Shown here: positions 1 to 8,764 of the stretch, in pieces
Numbering within the stretch: position 1 is the stretch's first letter
How the letters are laid out: every line of letters starts with the position of its first letter
Assembly: GCA_963662965.1 (NCBI GenBank)
Contig: OY759970.1
Coordinates: 2,790,001 to 2,854,000, forward strand
Length of the DNA: 64,000 bases
Source of the DNA: DTWD01 sp963662965
GTDB lineage: Bacteria; Acidobacteriota; Vicinamibacteria; Vicinamibacterales; UBA8438
Direction: 5' to 3'
The notes under the pieces: model-generated
What the model was told of the DNA's origin: nothing
Seen by the model: only the letters and a program-made list of their open reading frames with translations
Databases searched by the model: none
Made by a program: the position numbers and the translations under genes

Positions 1-809
1 GTGTTGCCGATGGAGCCAACGACTAGGCCGATGAGAGCAACGCTACCGATTCCGACCTGGGTGCCGAACGGCACGAGCTGGCTGATCAACCCAAGCCCTG
101 CCATCGATCCGAAGAAGTACGCCGCCCAGAGAAGGTAGAAGGTCGACCCGCGCAACATCTCACCCGGCGTGATCTCGCGCGCGGTCGTTTTCACGGCGGC
201 CTTCAGCTGCGTGGGTTCCCAGCCTTCCGGAGCATACCCGTCGGGTGCCGACTTGAGTAAGTAGGCGCCGGTCATTGTCATCACGAAGAAGAGAACACCG
301 TACAACTGGAATGTTAGTTCCCAGCCGATCGACCCAATCAAGCTATCCGCGAGCGGCCCGAATACACCGGAGCCAGCGCCGTACCCGCCGATGGCGATGC
401 CAAGCGCTAGCCCACGCTTGTCTGGGAACCACCGCGAGATGACAGGTATGCCTACGGAGTAGCCGAAACCGTTACCCACACCGCCGAGCACGCCGTACGA
501 AAAGTAGAGCCACCACAGCGAGTCTGTAAAGCTCGCCAGGAGAAAGCCGACGCTGAACAACAACCCGCCGAAAGCCGCGATCGGGCGGAATCCCCACGTC
601 GCGTGAAGTCGTCCTGCGAGAACGAAGGTCACCGCGAAAGAAACCATTCCGACGCTGAAAGTCCAGGAGGTGTCCTGGCGTCCCCAGTTGAACGCCTGTT
701 CGAGGGGCCGAACGAACACACTCCATCCGTAGAACGTCCCCAGCGCGAGGTTCAACATCGTGGCGCCGGCTAGGGGTAGCCAGCGGTTGCCAGCATTGGT
801 CTCAGTCAT
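1..809 (-). CDS. MFS transporter, oxalate/formate antiporter (OFA) type, 3' end outside window
   Basis: Inner-membrane major facilitator carrier. The reading frame begins at the ATG ending at 809, preceded by GAGGAG at good spacing, and runs open to base 1, so the C-terminal part lies outside the window. About 269 residues are visible. They contain several hydrophobic helices and the segment GGVGNGFGYSVGIPVISRWF followed by PDKRGLALGIAIGGYGAG, typical of the OFA family between TM4 and TM5. A cytoplasmic loop with PDGYAPEGWEP separates the two halves. The substrate cannot be read from the sequence; OFA members carry small carboxylates. It is divergent from the small secreted protein at 1115. 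Confidence 0.85.
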   Translation of the reverse strand, partial: MTETNAGNRWLPLAGATMLNLALGTFYGWSVFVRPLEQAFNWGRQDTSWTFSVGMVSFAVTFVLAGRLHATWGFRPIAAFGGLLFSVGFLLASFTDSLWWLYFSYGVLGGVGNGFGYSVGIPVISRWFPDKRGLALGIAIGGYGAGSGVFGPLADSLIGSIGWELTFQLYGVLFFVMTMTGAYLLKSAPDGYAPEGWEPTQLKAAVKTTAREITPGEMLRGSTFYLLWAAYFFGSMAGLGLISQLVPFGTQVGIGSVALIGLVVGSIGN

Positions 810-1114
810 CGGACGTTCTCCTCGACTCGTCGCATGGTGACTCCGACGCGGGCTAGTCGCTCGCAGAGGAGACATTCTACTCTTCAGGGTTGACTGGGGC
901 GCGCTTCCGACATCAGGGGGCCTGCGGTTCGGAACTTTCCCCTGAACGCATTTCTGCTGCGGGAGCCCAGCTTAATTTGTTGTTCTCCTCGATATGACTC
1001 GAACGGCGTCCACTAGCCTTTAGGCCAAGTTGAAAGCCCGTCACGCTGCAATTGTGCGATCATGGAGTCGCCCGTAGAATTGGGCCGCAGAGTAACGACA
1101 GGAGCAGCGAAGAT

Positions 1115-1504
1115 ATGGCGGGGAGAGGTGTCGTTTCGATACTCGTCGCCGGTGTGCTGGCGGCAGTGTTCGGTTTGCCGGTGGCGCTCGAGGCTCAATC
1201 TGATCTGTCCGGCGTGTGGCAGATCACGCTCGACACCCAGACTGGCGAGCAGGAATGGACTGCCACGTTCGAGCAGAACGGCGGCAGGCTCGGCGGCGAG
1301 ATCGACATGAATGATGGCGAAGGCACGCTTCCCATCGAGGGCAGTGTCGACGGCAACATGATCAAGTGGGGCTTCGTGGTTCCCGACCTCGATGGCGACA
1401 TGCCGATCAACCTCTCAGGGGAGGTGCAGGGCGCGACCATCAAAGGGGATGAAGGAAGCTTCGTCTGGTACGGCACCGGTGTCTGGACCGGCACCAAGCA
1501 GTAG
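1115..1504 (+). CDS. small secreted protein, lipocalin-like beta fold
   Basis: A 129-residue protein of unknown function. The ATG at 1115 is preferred to the longer frame from 1052, because it is followed directly by a signal peptide (hydrophobic run VVSILVAGVLAAVFGL, cleavage near LEAQS) and has GGAG about ten bases upstream. The mature part starts SDLSGVWQITLDTQTGEQEW and alternates short beta strands with Gly/Asp turns, as in small secreted acidobacterial proteins with a beta-barrel-like fold. It ends with GTGVWTGTKQ. A similar opening (FGGTWTY) occurs in the secreted protein at 15040. It is convergent with the pqqE remnant, with two bases between the stops. Confidence 0.7.
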   Translation: MAGRGVVSILVAGVLAAVFGLPVALEAQSDLSGVWQITLDTQTGEQEWTATFEQNGGRLGGEIDMNDGEGTLPIEGSVDGNMIKWGFVVPDLDGDMPINLSGEVQGATIKGDEGSFVWYGTGVWTGTKQ

Positions 1505-1506
1505 CG

Positions 1507-2515
1507 TCACTGTGACATAACGCGGAACTGCAGCGGCGGGTCGGTCTGCTCGGCCTCACGCAGCGCCTCGTCCACCAAGTGGTGCTGCGGAGAGAGCGAG
1601 CAGACCGGGTCGGTCGCACTCGGGTCACCGGTCATCAAGAACGCCTGACAGCGGCAGCCTCCGAAGTCGATCTCGCGGCGGTCACAGCTACGGCACGGCT
1701 CCGGCATCCAATCGGTCCCGCGAAAGCGCTGAAACACCGGGGCGTCGAACCAGATGTCGTGGAGCGAGCTATCGCGTACGTTGGGAAACTCGAGCCCCGG
1801 GATCTCGCGGGCCGTCTGGCACGGTAGGACGCATCCGTCAGGCGCGACCGGCCATGAATACGCTGCCCCATCCTTGGAGGCACGCCTTCGGACGGTCCTC
1901 GAAGTAGTCGGGCACGACGTGCAAGATGTCGAGGCGGCTGGCGTCCACCGTGGCGCGCACGCGTTCGACGGCCGCGTCGGCACGCTCGACTTGCGCACGT
2001 GTCGGCATCAGCGCCGCGCGGTTTCGAAACGCCCATCCGGTGTACTGCGTGTGCGCAAGCTCGATCCGGTCGACCTTCCATTCCAACGCGAGCGCGAGTA
2101 TCTCGTCGATCCGGTCGAGGTTCTGCCGGTGCAAGACGACGTTGAGCGTCACCGGGAATCCGCGCTGCTTGGCGCCGAGAACGGCGTCGCGCTTACGGTC
2201 GAACGGTCGGGCCCCGGCAAGGTAGTCGTTCGATGTTTGATCGGTGTCGAGCAGACTGACCTGTAGGTGATCGAGTCCCGCTTCGCGCAACCCATCCAGC
2301 ATCGCCTCATCGACGACGGTAGCGCCGGTGCTCATGTTCGAGTAGAGCCCGAGTCGACGCGCTTCGCGCACCAAGTCGAGGATGTCGCGGCGGACGAGCG
2401 GCTCACCACCGGAGAGTTGTAACTGGATGACACCAAGGCGGGGGCACGCTTGGACCGAGTCCCACTTCTGTGCGAGATCCGCGGGATCAACCGACTGGCT
2501 GCTCAGACCACGTCT
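1507..2515 (-). pseudogene. pqqE: pqqE remnant (PQQ biosynthesis radical SAM protein), 5'-truncated and frameshifted
   Basis: PqqE cross-links Glu and Tyr of PqqA at the first step of PQQ synthesis. The remnant keeps LQLSGGEPLVRRDIL, FEDRPKACLQGWGSVFMA, then in another frame VAPDGCVLPCQTAREIPGLE and CRSCDRREIDFGGCRCQAF, which are PqqE signatures including the C-terminal cluster cysteines. The first 50-60 residues with the catalytic CxxxCxxC motif are missing: similarity stops near 2505-2515 and in-frame stops and repeats follow. A one-base insertion near 1850 (GGCCGG) breaks the frame between FMA and VAPDG. The truncation makes it non-functional even if the frameshift were an assembly error. 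No other pqq gene is visible. Confidence 0.85.
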
Positions 2516-2568
2516 CGCTAACGAGAGGGTGGCTGCTCAGCAGCGGAGTACCGCTGACTTCGGACTCC

Positions 2569-2606
2569 GCGCGAGCGACGGTCCGGGGTCAGGACCCGCC
2601 GGCTAA
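2569..2606. repeat. 38-bp dispersed repeat, copy 1
   Basis: This copy matches 5884-5921 at 36 of 38 positions. Its core is the compact inverted repeat GGGTC-AG-GACCC and it ends CCGGCTAA. It lies between the truncated 5' end of the pqqE remnant and the 3' end of the TonB receptor gene. Short inverted repeats also fill 2497-2568, for example GCTGCTCAGCAGC. Confidence 0.75.
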
Positions 2607-2628
2607 AAGACGCGGCTCCGCACACGCG

Positions 2629-4968
2629 TTACCGCACGCCGAAGTCGAACGTGATCCCGCCGTAGAACTCGCGATCGGGCGATGACTCGTAGTAGCGGCG
2701 GCCGAAGCCGTTGCTGATGATCGACGAGTTGTACCGCTCGTTGAACAGATTGTCGATGCCGAGGAATGGCCGGACGCCGACGTCACCCCACATCTGCTCC
2801 CAGCCGAAGCGCAGGTCGACCACGGTGTAGGCCCAGTTGGCCTCGTCGTTGGCGTTATTGACGAAGATCTCGTCGACCCAGCGGACGTTGAAGCTCGACC
2901 GCAGCCCGAACGGCGCGGCGTGGTCGATCCCGAAGAAGACGCGATTGGGGACGGTCCCTGGCTCGACATTCCCGTTGAAGTCGTCACCGTCGAGCACGAA
3001 GTCCTGGAAGATGAAGTCCTGATACGTGTAGGCGAAGCGGGTCGCCAGCTGCGTCACCGGCCGCCAGTTGAGCGCGAGCTCCACACCGTTCCGGGACGAC
3101 TCGCCGGCGTTGAGAATGAAGACTTGCTCGTCCGGACGCTGGAACGGGACAAAGGCGTCGAGGAGCCGCGAGTTGTAGACGGCAATGTCGTACTGCAGTC
3201 GCGCCGGCTGAAGCAACCCTCGAAACCCGACCTCGAAGCTGCGCAGACGCTCCGGGTCGAGCAGCTGGTTGAAGCCGCCCTCGCCGGTCGGTGTGTTCGA
3301 CAGCTCGACAGTGGTCGGTGTTTCGTAGGCCGTGGCGAAGTTCGTGTACAGGTTGAGTGTCGGCGTGGCCGCGAACGTCAGACCGACCATGGGACTCGCC
3401 TGGTTCATGGTGCGATCGCCGGTCTGGTCGCCGTCGTCGAGCTTCCGGTCCTTCGCCTCGAACTTGTAGTAGTCGTACCGCACGCCGCCCGTGATGGTGA
3501 CCCGGTCGTGCGGTCGAACGCTCACCTGCGCGAACGGACCGACCGACAGGACATCTTCGCCCTGGTCGATGTTGATGTCGCCGTTTTTGACCACCTCGTC
3601 GGCAGGAAGCGGGCTCCCGAAGCTGGGCCGCGCGTACTCGATCCGGCTGTCGTTCTGCGACGAGACATCGACGCCGGCGATCCACTCGATGGCGCCCGCG
3701 CTTCCGACGTACTGCGAGCGAAACCCACCGCCCTTGCGTCCCAGGTTGATGACCTGCCCCGGACCGGAGGCGAAGAGGTCGCGGGTGACGGCCCACCCGG
3801 TGACTCGGATCGCCTGTGACCGGGCGAAGCGATGCTCCAGCGTCACGCCGCCTTGCCCCTGTGACGCCGCCTCGCCCCAGTTCTGCCTGATGGAGATCCC
3901 GCGCGCACTGCGGGGATTGTTCATCGCGTCATCGAAATTGAGAAAGCTCGGGCTCTCGGCGAACGGCGAGTCGTAGTAATTGAAGACGCCCGACAGATCG
4001 GTATTGGCGGAGAGCGCCTGCCGGACGAGCAGGTTGCCCTGGTTGATTTTCGCGGCGCTCTGTTCGCGCCAGCCGTCGGTCTGGAAGTGGCTGAAGCTCC
4101 CCATGAACTCGGTGCCGCTGTTGTTGTGGCCATCGAGGCGGATCTGCTGGCGCTGGTAGCCGTTGCTGCCGAACTGGATGTCCGGCCGCACCGTCAAGCG
4201 CCGCGACTCGTCGATCCCGGTGAAGACGTTGATGACTCCGCCGGCGGAGTTGCCGTAGAGGACCGAGCTCGGTCCACGCACCACCTCGATCTGCCCGGCC
4301 GACCCGAGGTCGATGTTGCCCGGCTCGGTCGTGCCGTCGGCGGTCGTAATCGGAATCCCGTCCTGGATCAGCGCGAGCCCGCGCAGGCCAAATCGCGGCT
4401 GCGGGGCGCGGATGCTGAGCCCGATGCCACCCGACAGCCCGTAGTTGCGCCGGTTCTGGACCAGGACGCCTGGAATGCCGCGCAACGCCTCGTCCAGCGA
4501 CGATTTCCGCTGCGCGAAGTCGATCCGATCGGCCTGCACAACCACGACGGCATTGGGAATCGCCGACAAGGTCTGGTCGGTTCTCGTCACCGTCACCGTC
4601 TCGGCCAGTGGCGCGATCTCGAGCGTGAAATCTCGCTCGGTCGGCGACGCGCCGATCGTGACCGCGGCCGACGCCGCCGCGAAGCCAAGGAGCGATGCCT
4701 CGACGTCGTAGCTCCCGGTCGGAAGCCGCATCGTGTAGTCGCCGCCGGGACCGGTCACCGCGGAGCGCGTCAGGCCGCTCGAGCTGTCCCGCGCCGTCAC
4801 CGTGACACCGGGGAGCACTCCCCCGAGCCCGTCAACCACCGTGCCATTGAACACGCCGATGTCGGCCTGCTCGGCGCTCGCGAGCGACACACCGACCGTG
4901 ACCACGATGAGTGCGACGAGCGCCTGTGGCGCCTTCTTGCCGAACCGCTGCCTTACGCCTCTTGTCAT
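2629..4968 (-). CDS. TonB-dependent receptor, PqqU/YncD-like, with N-terminal carboxypeptidase-like domain
   Basis: Outer-membrane TonB-dependent receptor of 779 residues. A signal peptide ends near ASAEQ; residues about 38-115 form a carboxypeptidase-regulatory beta domain (GTVVDGLGGVLPGVTVTARD); a plug follows (about 125-250) and then a barrel. Plug segments GIPGVLVQNRRNYG, IRAPQPRFGLRGLALIQDGI and VEVVRGP-like VVRGPSSVLYGNSAGGVINV, and the C-terminal NLFNERYNSSIISN then GRRYYESSPDREFYGG, resemble E. coli YncD (PqqU), a receptor for pyrroloquinoline quinone. That comparison is from memory. Gene context agrees: a pqqE remnant lies on one side and an mxa maturation cluster nearby. Another substrate remains possible. 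Confidence 0.85.
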   Translation of the reverse strand: MTRGVRQRFGKKAPQALVALIVVTVGVSLASAEQADIGVFNGTVVDGLGGVLPGVTVTARDSSSGLTRSAVTGPGGDYTMRLPTGSYDVEASLLGFAAASAAVTIGASPTERDFTLEIAPLAETVTVTRTDQTLSAIPNAVVVVQADRIDFAQRKSSLDEALRGIPGVLVQNRRNYGLSGGIGLSIRAPQPRFGLRGLALIQDGIPITTADGTTEPGNIDLGSAGQIEVVRGPSSVLYGNSAGGVINVFTGIDESRRLTVRPDIQFGSNGYQRQQIRLDGHNNSGTEFMGSFSHFQTDGWREQSAAKINQGNLLVRQALSANTDLSGVFNYYDSPFAESPSFLNFDDAMNNPRSARGISIRQNWGEAASQGQGGVTLEHRFARSQAIRVTGWAVTRDLFASGPGQVINLGRKGGGFRSQYVGSAGAIEWIAGVDVSSQNDSRIEYARPSFGSPLPADEVVKNGDINIDQGEDVLSVGPFAQVSVRPHDRVTITGGVRYDYYKFEAKDRKLDDGDQTGDRTMNQASPMVGLTFAATPTLNLYTNFATAYETPTTVELSNTPTGEGGFNQLLDPERLRSFEVGFRGLLQPARLQYDIAVYNSRLLDAFVPFQRPDEQVFILNAGESSRNGVELALNWRPVTQLATRFAYTYQDFIFQDFVLDGDDFNGNVEPGTVPNRVFFGIDHAAPFGLRSSFNVRWVDEIFVNNANDEANWAYTVVDLRFGWEQMWGDVGVRPFLGIDNLFNERYNSSIISNGFGRRYYESSPDREFYGGITFDFGVR

Positions 4969-5024
4969 TTCTTCTCCATTACGATGTTGTCGCGTGCATT
5001 ATTTCCTTGACCGCGCCACCGCAC

Positions 5025-5740
5025 TTAGCCGCACTCCGCGACGGCGAGCTCTGTCACCATCGCCGCGCACATCCGCAAATTCATCTGGAGCTGGTCGACC
5101 GTCACGAACTCGTGATCGCGATGGCCCGTATAGACGGCGCCCGGCATCGAAGGCCCGAAGTTGACGCCGTTCGGGAGCAGGCGGGCCTGCGTGCCCCCGC
5201 CGACGGAGACCGGTCCCGCCGTCGGTTGCCCGGTGTAGTGACGGAAGATCCGCAGCAAGACCGGAATGTGAGACGCGGACTCCACATGGTAGGGGTCGCC
5301 GACGGTGAACGTGTAGTCGAGCTCGGAGACACCAGCGCGGGTCTTCCACTCGTCGAGCGCTTCGCCGATGGTGCGTTCCACCTCTCCTCGACACCGCCCA
5401 ACCGGACGGCGGAGGTTGATGCTGGCCGTCACACCACCGCCGGCACAAGGTCCGAGTGTCGTCAGCGAGAGCGTCAACGGCCCCATGAAGTCGTGGGCAT
5501 ACGCTCAGGTTGCCGAATCGTTCGCCGTCGTTGCCCCGACCAACGAGGTCGTTGATCAGCCGCACCATACGCGCCGCCGCGGTCGGGGGCCACTCGTGCG
5601 TGCCGAGAAGCGCAGCTAGGTGAGTGATCGCGTTACGACCCTCCCTCGCTGTCGACGAATGCGCCGTCACGCCGTGCGCGTGCATCAGCTCGCGGTCCAC
5701 CACGAAGTCAAATGTGACGTCCGCATGACGGATCGACCGC
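5025..5740 (-). pseudogene. M20-family dipeptidase remnant, 5'-truncated and frameshifted
   Basis: Two overlapping frames give the C-terminal half of an M20 (PepV/Xaa-His type) metallopeptidase. The upstream part reads ELMHAHGVTAHSSTAREGRN, the dimerisation-domain motif GxxAHSS/T. After a frame change near 5490 the sequence continues MGPLTLSLTTLGPCAGGGVT and ends with HIPVLLRIFRHYTG and MPGAVYTGHRDHEFV, which carries the last metal-ligand region. The N-terminal metal-binding half (HxD and EExGS motifs) is absent; upstream of about 5740 only stops and repeats are found. Like the pqqE remnant it borders a copy of the 38-bp repeat. Confidence 0.75.
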
Positions 5741-5818
5741 CGCTCGAAGAGCGGACTCCAGGCCCGGTCCTCCCCACTTAATCAATGATAGCCTCGGCTT
5801 GGCGTGGCTACAACTTGG

Positions 5819-5877
5819 CGAGGCGGGATCTCTTGTTGCAGAGCTACCCGAATGGTGATCTCGCGGATCCCGCCTCG
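5819..5877. repeat. 12-bp inverted repeat
   Basis: CGAGGCGGGATC at 5819-5830 is the exact reverse complement of GATCCCGCCTCG at 5866-5877, with a 35-base loop. It is the first of several hairpin-forming structures in the gene-free stretch 5741-6093. Confidence 0.7.
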
Positions 5878-5883
5878 GGCGCA

Positions 5884-5921
5884 GCGCGAGTGACGGTCCG
5901 GGGTCAGGACCCGCCGACTAA
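5884..5921. repeat. 38-bp dispersed repeat, copy 2
   Basis: Second copy of the repeat at 2569-2606, again containing GGGTC-AG-GACCC, ending CCGACTAA. It abuts the left arm of the 28-bp inverted-repeat element that starts at 5921. Confidence 0.75.
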
Positions 5922-6081
5922 GTGGTCCCGGTCACAATTACGGCAACGTTTGGCCACCGATGCATCCCGCTCCGCGGCGTTGCGCGTCGGTCGCATACTC
6001 CCGGGATGCTTCCTCCTTGCGCCTTGCTGAGCGGGCGCCTCGGCGCCCGAATACGTTGCCGTAATTGTGACCGGGACCACT
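5921..6081. repeat. MITE-like element with perfect 28-bp terminal inverted repeats
   Basis: Bases 5921-5948 (AGTGGTCCCGG to TACGGCAACG) are the exact reverse complement of 6054-6081. The 105-base interior has no open reading frame of note. It contains GGTCGCATACTCCCGGGATG, which recurs in altered form inside the repeat at 23218-23405, and a GGGCGCC-T-CGGCGCCC hairpin. There is no transposase. The right end lies 12 bases from the stop codon of the HpaB-family gene. Confidence 0.85.
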
Positions 6082-6093
6082 AGGAGAAGCGGC

Positions 6094-7524
6094 TCAGTCC
6101 GCGATGCCGGCCAACTGCTTGGCGTAGGCGACGCTCGGCTTGACGTCGTGATGGCGCCAGATTGTCATCTTCTCCGCCTCGATGCTCCCCTCGGCGTGCA
6201 CCGCGAGCACCGCCTGATACCCTGCGAAGTCGGTCGCGGTCAGCTCGGCAAGCAAGTTCATCAGGCGTAAGCGGTCTTCGGCCGACGCTCCAGGCGTGTC
6301 GAGATAGGTATCGACCAGTTTCCGCAGCTTCGGGTCGTCGAGATCTTCCTTACTGGGCCCGGTCACGAGCAGCCCGCCGGCGATGTCCTGCACCCAGGCG
6401 AGCGCCTGGTGATAGTTGGTGGCGAAGTAGAGCTTCGCGATGTTGATCAGCTCGGCGTTCGGGACGGCGATGCCGTCCACCGTCTTGGCCTCCCGCGCCG
6501 CCTCCCGCGTCATTCCGCGGCAAATCTGCGCGTAGCTGATCAGCTTGGCGAGCTTGTCTCGGATGTGGCCGGCCCGGATGATGCCGTTGTACTCCGCCAT
6601 CAGGTGCGACGCGCCGACGAAGAGATCGACGAGCGGGAGTTTGTAGCTCACGGCAGTGAAGCGGTGGAACTCGACGAAAGTCTTGGCCAGCGGCCCGGCC
6701 ATGTCGACCTCGCCGTTCAGGAAGACGCGGTCCCACGGAACCTTGACGTCGTCGAACACCGTCAGCGTCTCCATCATCTTGTGGCGCGCGCTGATCGGAT
6801 GCTCGAACTCGTTTCCCCGGCGGCCGTACCCGCTAGCGAGCATGGTGAGCCCCGGCGCGTTCGCCGGAACGGCACAGGCGACCGCGTACGCTGCTTCGCC
6901 CTCGGCGAAGTTGCGAGTCGGAAGCACGATGATCTCGTGGGCGTTGGTCGAGACCGACGTGTGCACCTTCGCGCCGCGAAGGGTGATGCCGTCGTCGTCC
7001 TGTGCCGTCACGCGGACGTAATAGTCGGGATGGGCTTGACCCGACGGGCCCTTCCCCCGGTCGCCCTTGACGTCGGTCTGCGCCACCGCGACGGCCAGGT
7101 CGTGGTCTCGACAATGGGCGTAGAACTGCTCGACCCGAGGCAGGTAGCTCGTGCCTTTGACTCTGTCGACGTGGGCGGCAACGAGATGAAGGGCGAAGAG
7201 AGCATCGGTACCGATTTCCTTGACGAGGACGACGAGGGTGCCACCGAGCGCCGTCGTACGCTCGATGAGCGCACTCCGCCGCAGGAGGTCGTCTGGCGTA
7301 CGGGGAATCTGGTAGTAGCGTGAGTACGGACCGTTAGGGCCCTCCACCACGGCGAGATCGGCCTCAGCGTCGTCGTGAGCCATGCGGTAGTCGATGGCCG
7401 CGTGCTCGACCGCGAGGCCGATGACCGGGTGCGTGACGACATCGTCCACCAGCCGGCCTCGATAATAGACGGTCCGGCCGTCGCGCAGGCTGTCCTTGTA
7501 CTGTTCGGGGGTCATGAGTGCCAT
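6094..7524 (-). CDS. 4-hydroxyphenylacetate 3-hydroxylase (HpaB) family protein
   Basis: A 476-residue cytoplasmic protein of the HpaB/AbfD fold (acyl-CoA-dehydrogenase-like flavoprotein). Start MALMTPEQYKDSLRDG is typical of the family and is chosen over the longer frame. Family landmarks are VEGPNGPYSRYYQIPRTPDD, GITLRGAKVHTSVSTNAHEI, HKMMETLTVFDDVKVPWDRV and a C-terminal helical domain. In 4-hydroxybutyryl-CoA dehydratase the iron-sulfur cluster is held by CxxxC and HxxxxxxC; the corresponding stretches here (VKEIGTDALFALHLV and HKMMETLTVF) have no cysteine. A flavin-dependent oxygenase or other flavoprotein is therefore more likely than the dehydratase. No reductase partner (HpaC) lies beside it. 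Confidence 0.8.
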   Translation of the reverse strand: MALMTPEQYKDSLRDGRTVYYRGRLVDDVVTHPVIGLAVEHAAIDYRMAHDDAEADLAVVEGPNGPYSRYYQIPRTPDDLLRRSALIERTTALGGTLVVLVKEIGTDALFALHLVAAHVDRVKGTSYLPRVEQFYAHCRDHDLAVAVAQTDVKGDRGKGPSGQAHPDYYVRVTAQDDDGITLRGAKVHTSVSTNAHEIIVLPTRNFAEGEAAYAVACAVPANAPGLTMLASGYGRRGNEFEHPISARHKMMETLTVFDDVKVPWDRVFLNGEVDMAGPLAKTFVEFHRFTAVSYKLPLVDLFVGASHLMAEYNGIIRAGHIRDKLAKLISYAQICRGMTREAAREAKTVDGIAVPNAELINIAKLYFATNYHQALAWVQDIAGGLLVTGPSKEDLDDPKLRKLVDTYLDTPGASAEDRLRLMNLLAELTATDFAGYQAVLAVHAEGSIEAEKMTIWRHHDVKPSVAYAKQLAGIAD

Positions 7525-7648
7525 GGGTCCGAGATCTTGGCATTCCCGCCCCGGAAATGCCAAGTGCAATGGCTTGCCGCAATGACACTTGTTATGCTTG
7601 GCTACCCTTGAGCACTGTTTTCCCTGTCCTTGAGAGTTGTTGCTGCCC

Positions 7649-8764
7649 ATGACTGTCGAAACCAAGCCAACCATTGACCGCGACCACGCTTACGAGGTGG
7701 TCCAGCGATTTCAGCACGAGTCGACCAAGTGGCTCTACGGGCTCGATGATGCGGCTCGGATCCTGTCGTGGGCTTTTTTCACGCTGCTGCCCTATACCGA
7801 CAAGCTCAGCCAGGGGAAGCTCCTGCGCCAGCCGCATGTCATGTTCAGGGGGCCGACCGGCACCGGGAAGACGGATCTGGTGAGCGCGTGCGCCATGGCG
7901 ATCGACGCGAAGTTCGAGCGGATTCAGGGCATGCCGACGTACATGCCGGAGGACATCCTCGGCTACGAGACGATCGTCGAGGAGGTCGACGGGTCGAGGA
8001 AGATCCATTTCAAGCCGGGCAAGCTGATGGCCCACATCGTCCTCATCGACGAGGACAACCGCCTGTCGGGCAAGACGAAAGCGGCGATACTCGAAGGAAT
8101 GGAGGAAAGCTCGGCGACGCTCAGCTCAGACTACGGCAATTTGGCGGAAGGCAAGATGCTCCCGCTCTTTCCGCTGTCGTGCGACTACAACGACATCACT
8201 GGGCCGCGCTTCTTCATGGTGATCTGCACCGAGAACATCTTCGGTGAGGAAGAGGGGACGTTTGCCAATCCGGTGGCGCAGCTCGACCGTACGACGCTCT
8301 CGATCAACATGTGGGACCCGGAGAATGAGAACGACGAGCTCAAGATCAGCGCGCGAAACGTCGTGGGCAAGAAGGTCGAGAAGCTGACCAATCTCTACGA
8401 AGTGCTCGACATTGCGCAGCACATCTTTGACAGCGTGGAGATGTCAGACTACGCCCAGCAATACAAGGTGCGCCTGATCCGCAACACGAGGCCGCACCGG
8501 GTGCAGGGACGCGCCGCCCGCACGGTGAAGGAGTACATCAGGGTTGGGATTTCACCGCGCGTCCACTTCCATCTCGAGGCGGTGGCGCGCACGTTCGCGT
8601 TCTTCAACGGCGACACGATTATCACGCCAGACCATGTCAAGGCGGTCGCGGGACCGGTCCTGGCGCACCGAATCGTACTCCGCGAGGGGATGGAGTTCTC
8701 GGTCGACAAGGAAGAGCTGCTCCAGAAGATCGTCCAGGACATGGAGATTCCTCCTTGGAAGTAG
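7649..8764 (+). CDS. mxaR: MoxR-type AAA+ ATPase, MxaR-like
   Basis: A 371-residue cytoplasmic AAA+ ATPase of the MoxR family. The start MTVETKPT is used rather than the ORF extension. Walker A is GPTGTGKT (about residues 68-75), Walker B is VLIDEDNR (about 132-139), and the sensor region FMVICTENIFGEEEGTF followed by LDRTTLSI fits the family. It is the first gene of a six-gene run. MoxR proteins work with DUF58 and VWA proteins as chaperone-like assembly modules. The gene order R-S-A-C-K-L matches the methylotroph cluster that inserts the metal into methanol dehydrogenase, so the MxaR assignment rests mainly on context. A generic MoxR/Bat module is the alternative. Confidence 0.85.
   Translation: MTVETKPTIDRDHAYEVVQRFQHESTKWLYGLDDAARILSWAFFTLLPYTDKLSQGKLLRQPHVMFRGPTGTGKTDLVSACAMAIDAKFERIQGMPTYMPEDILGYETIVEEVDGSRKIHFKPGKLMAHIVLIDEDNRLSGKTKAAILEGMEESSATLSSDYGNLAEGKMLPLFPLSCDYNDITGPRFFMVICTENIFGEEEGTFANPVAQLDRTTLSINMWDPENENDELKISARNVVGKKVEKLTNLYEVLDIAQHIFDSVEMSDYAQQYKVRLIRNTRPHRVQGRAARTVKEYIRVGISPRVHFHLEAVARTFAFFNGDTIITPDHVKAVAGPVLAHRIVLREGMEFSVDKEELLQKIVQDMEIPPWK

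Noticed and set aside
810..1114. Regulatory or coding content in the 305-base gap between the MFS gene and the small secreted protein
   Set aside because: No ORF with a ribosome binding site, no repeat shared with the rest of the window and no clear palindrome was seen.
1013..1198. Minus-strand and alternate-frame ORFs over most genes, such as 2920-3819, 17763-19556 and 56826-58223 on the plus strand
   Set aside because: They lie opposite well-supported genes, have Arg- or Ala-rich composition and no recognisable domains; they are by-products of high GC content.
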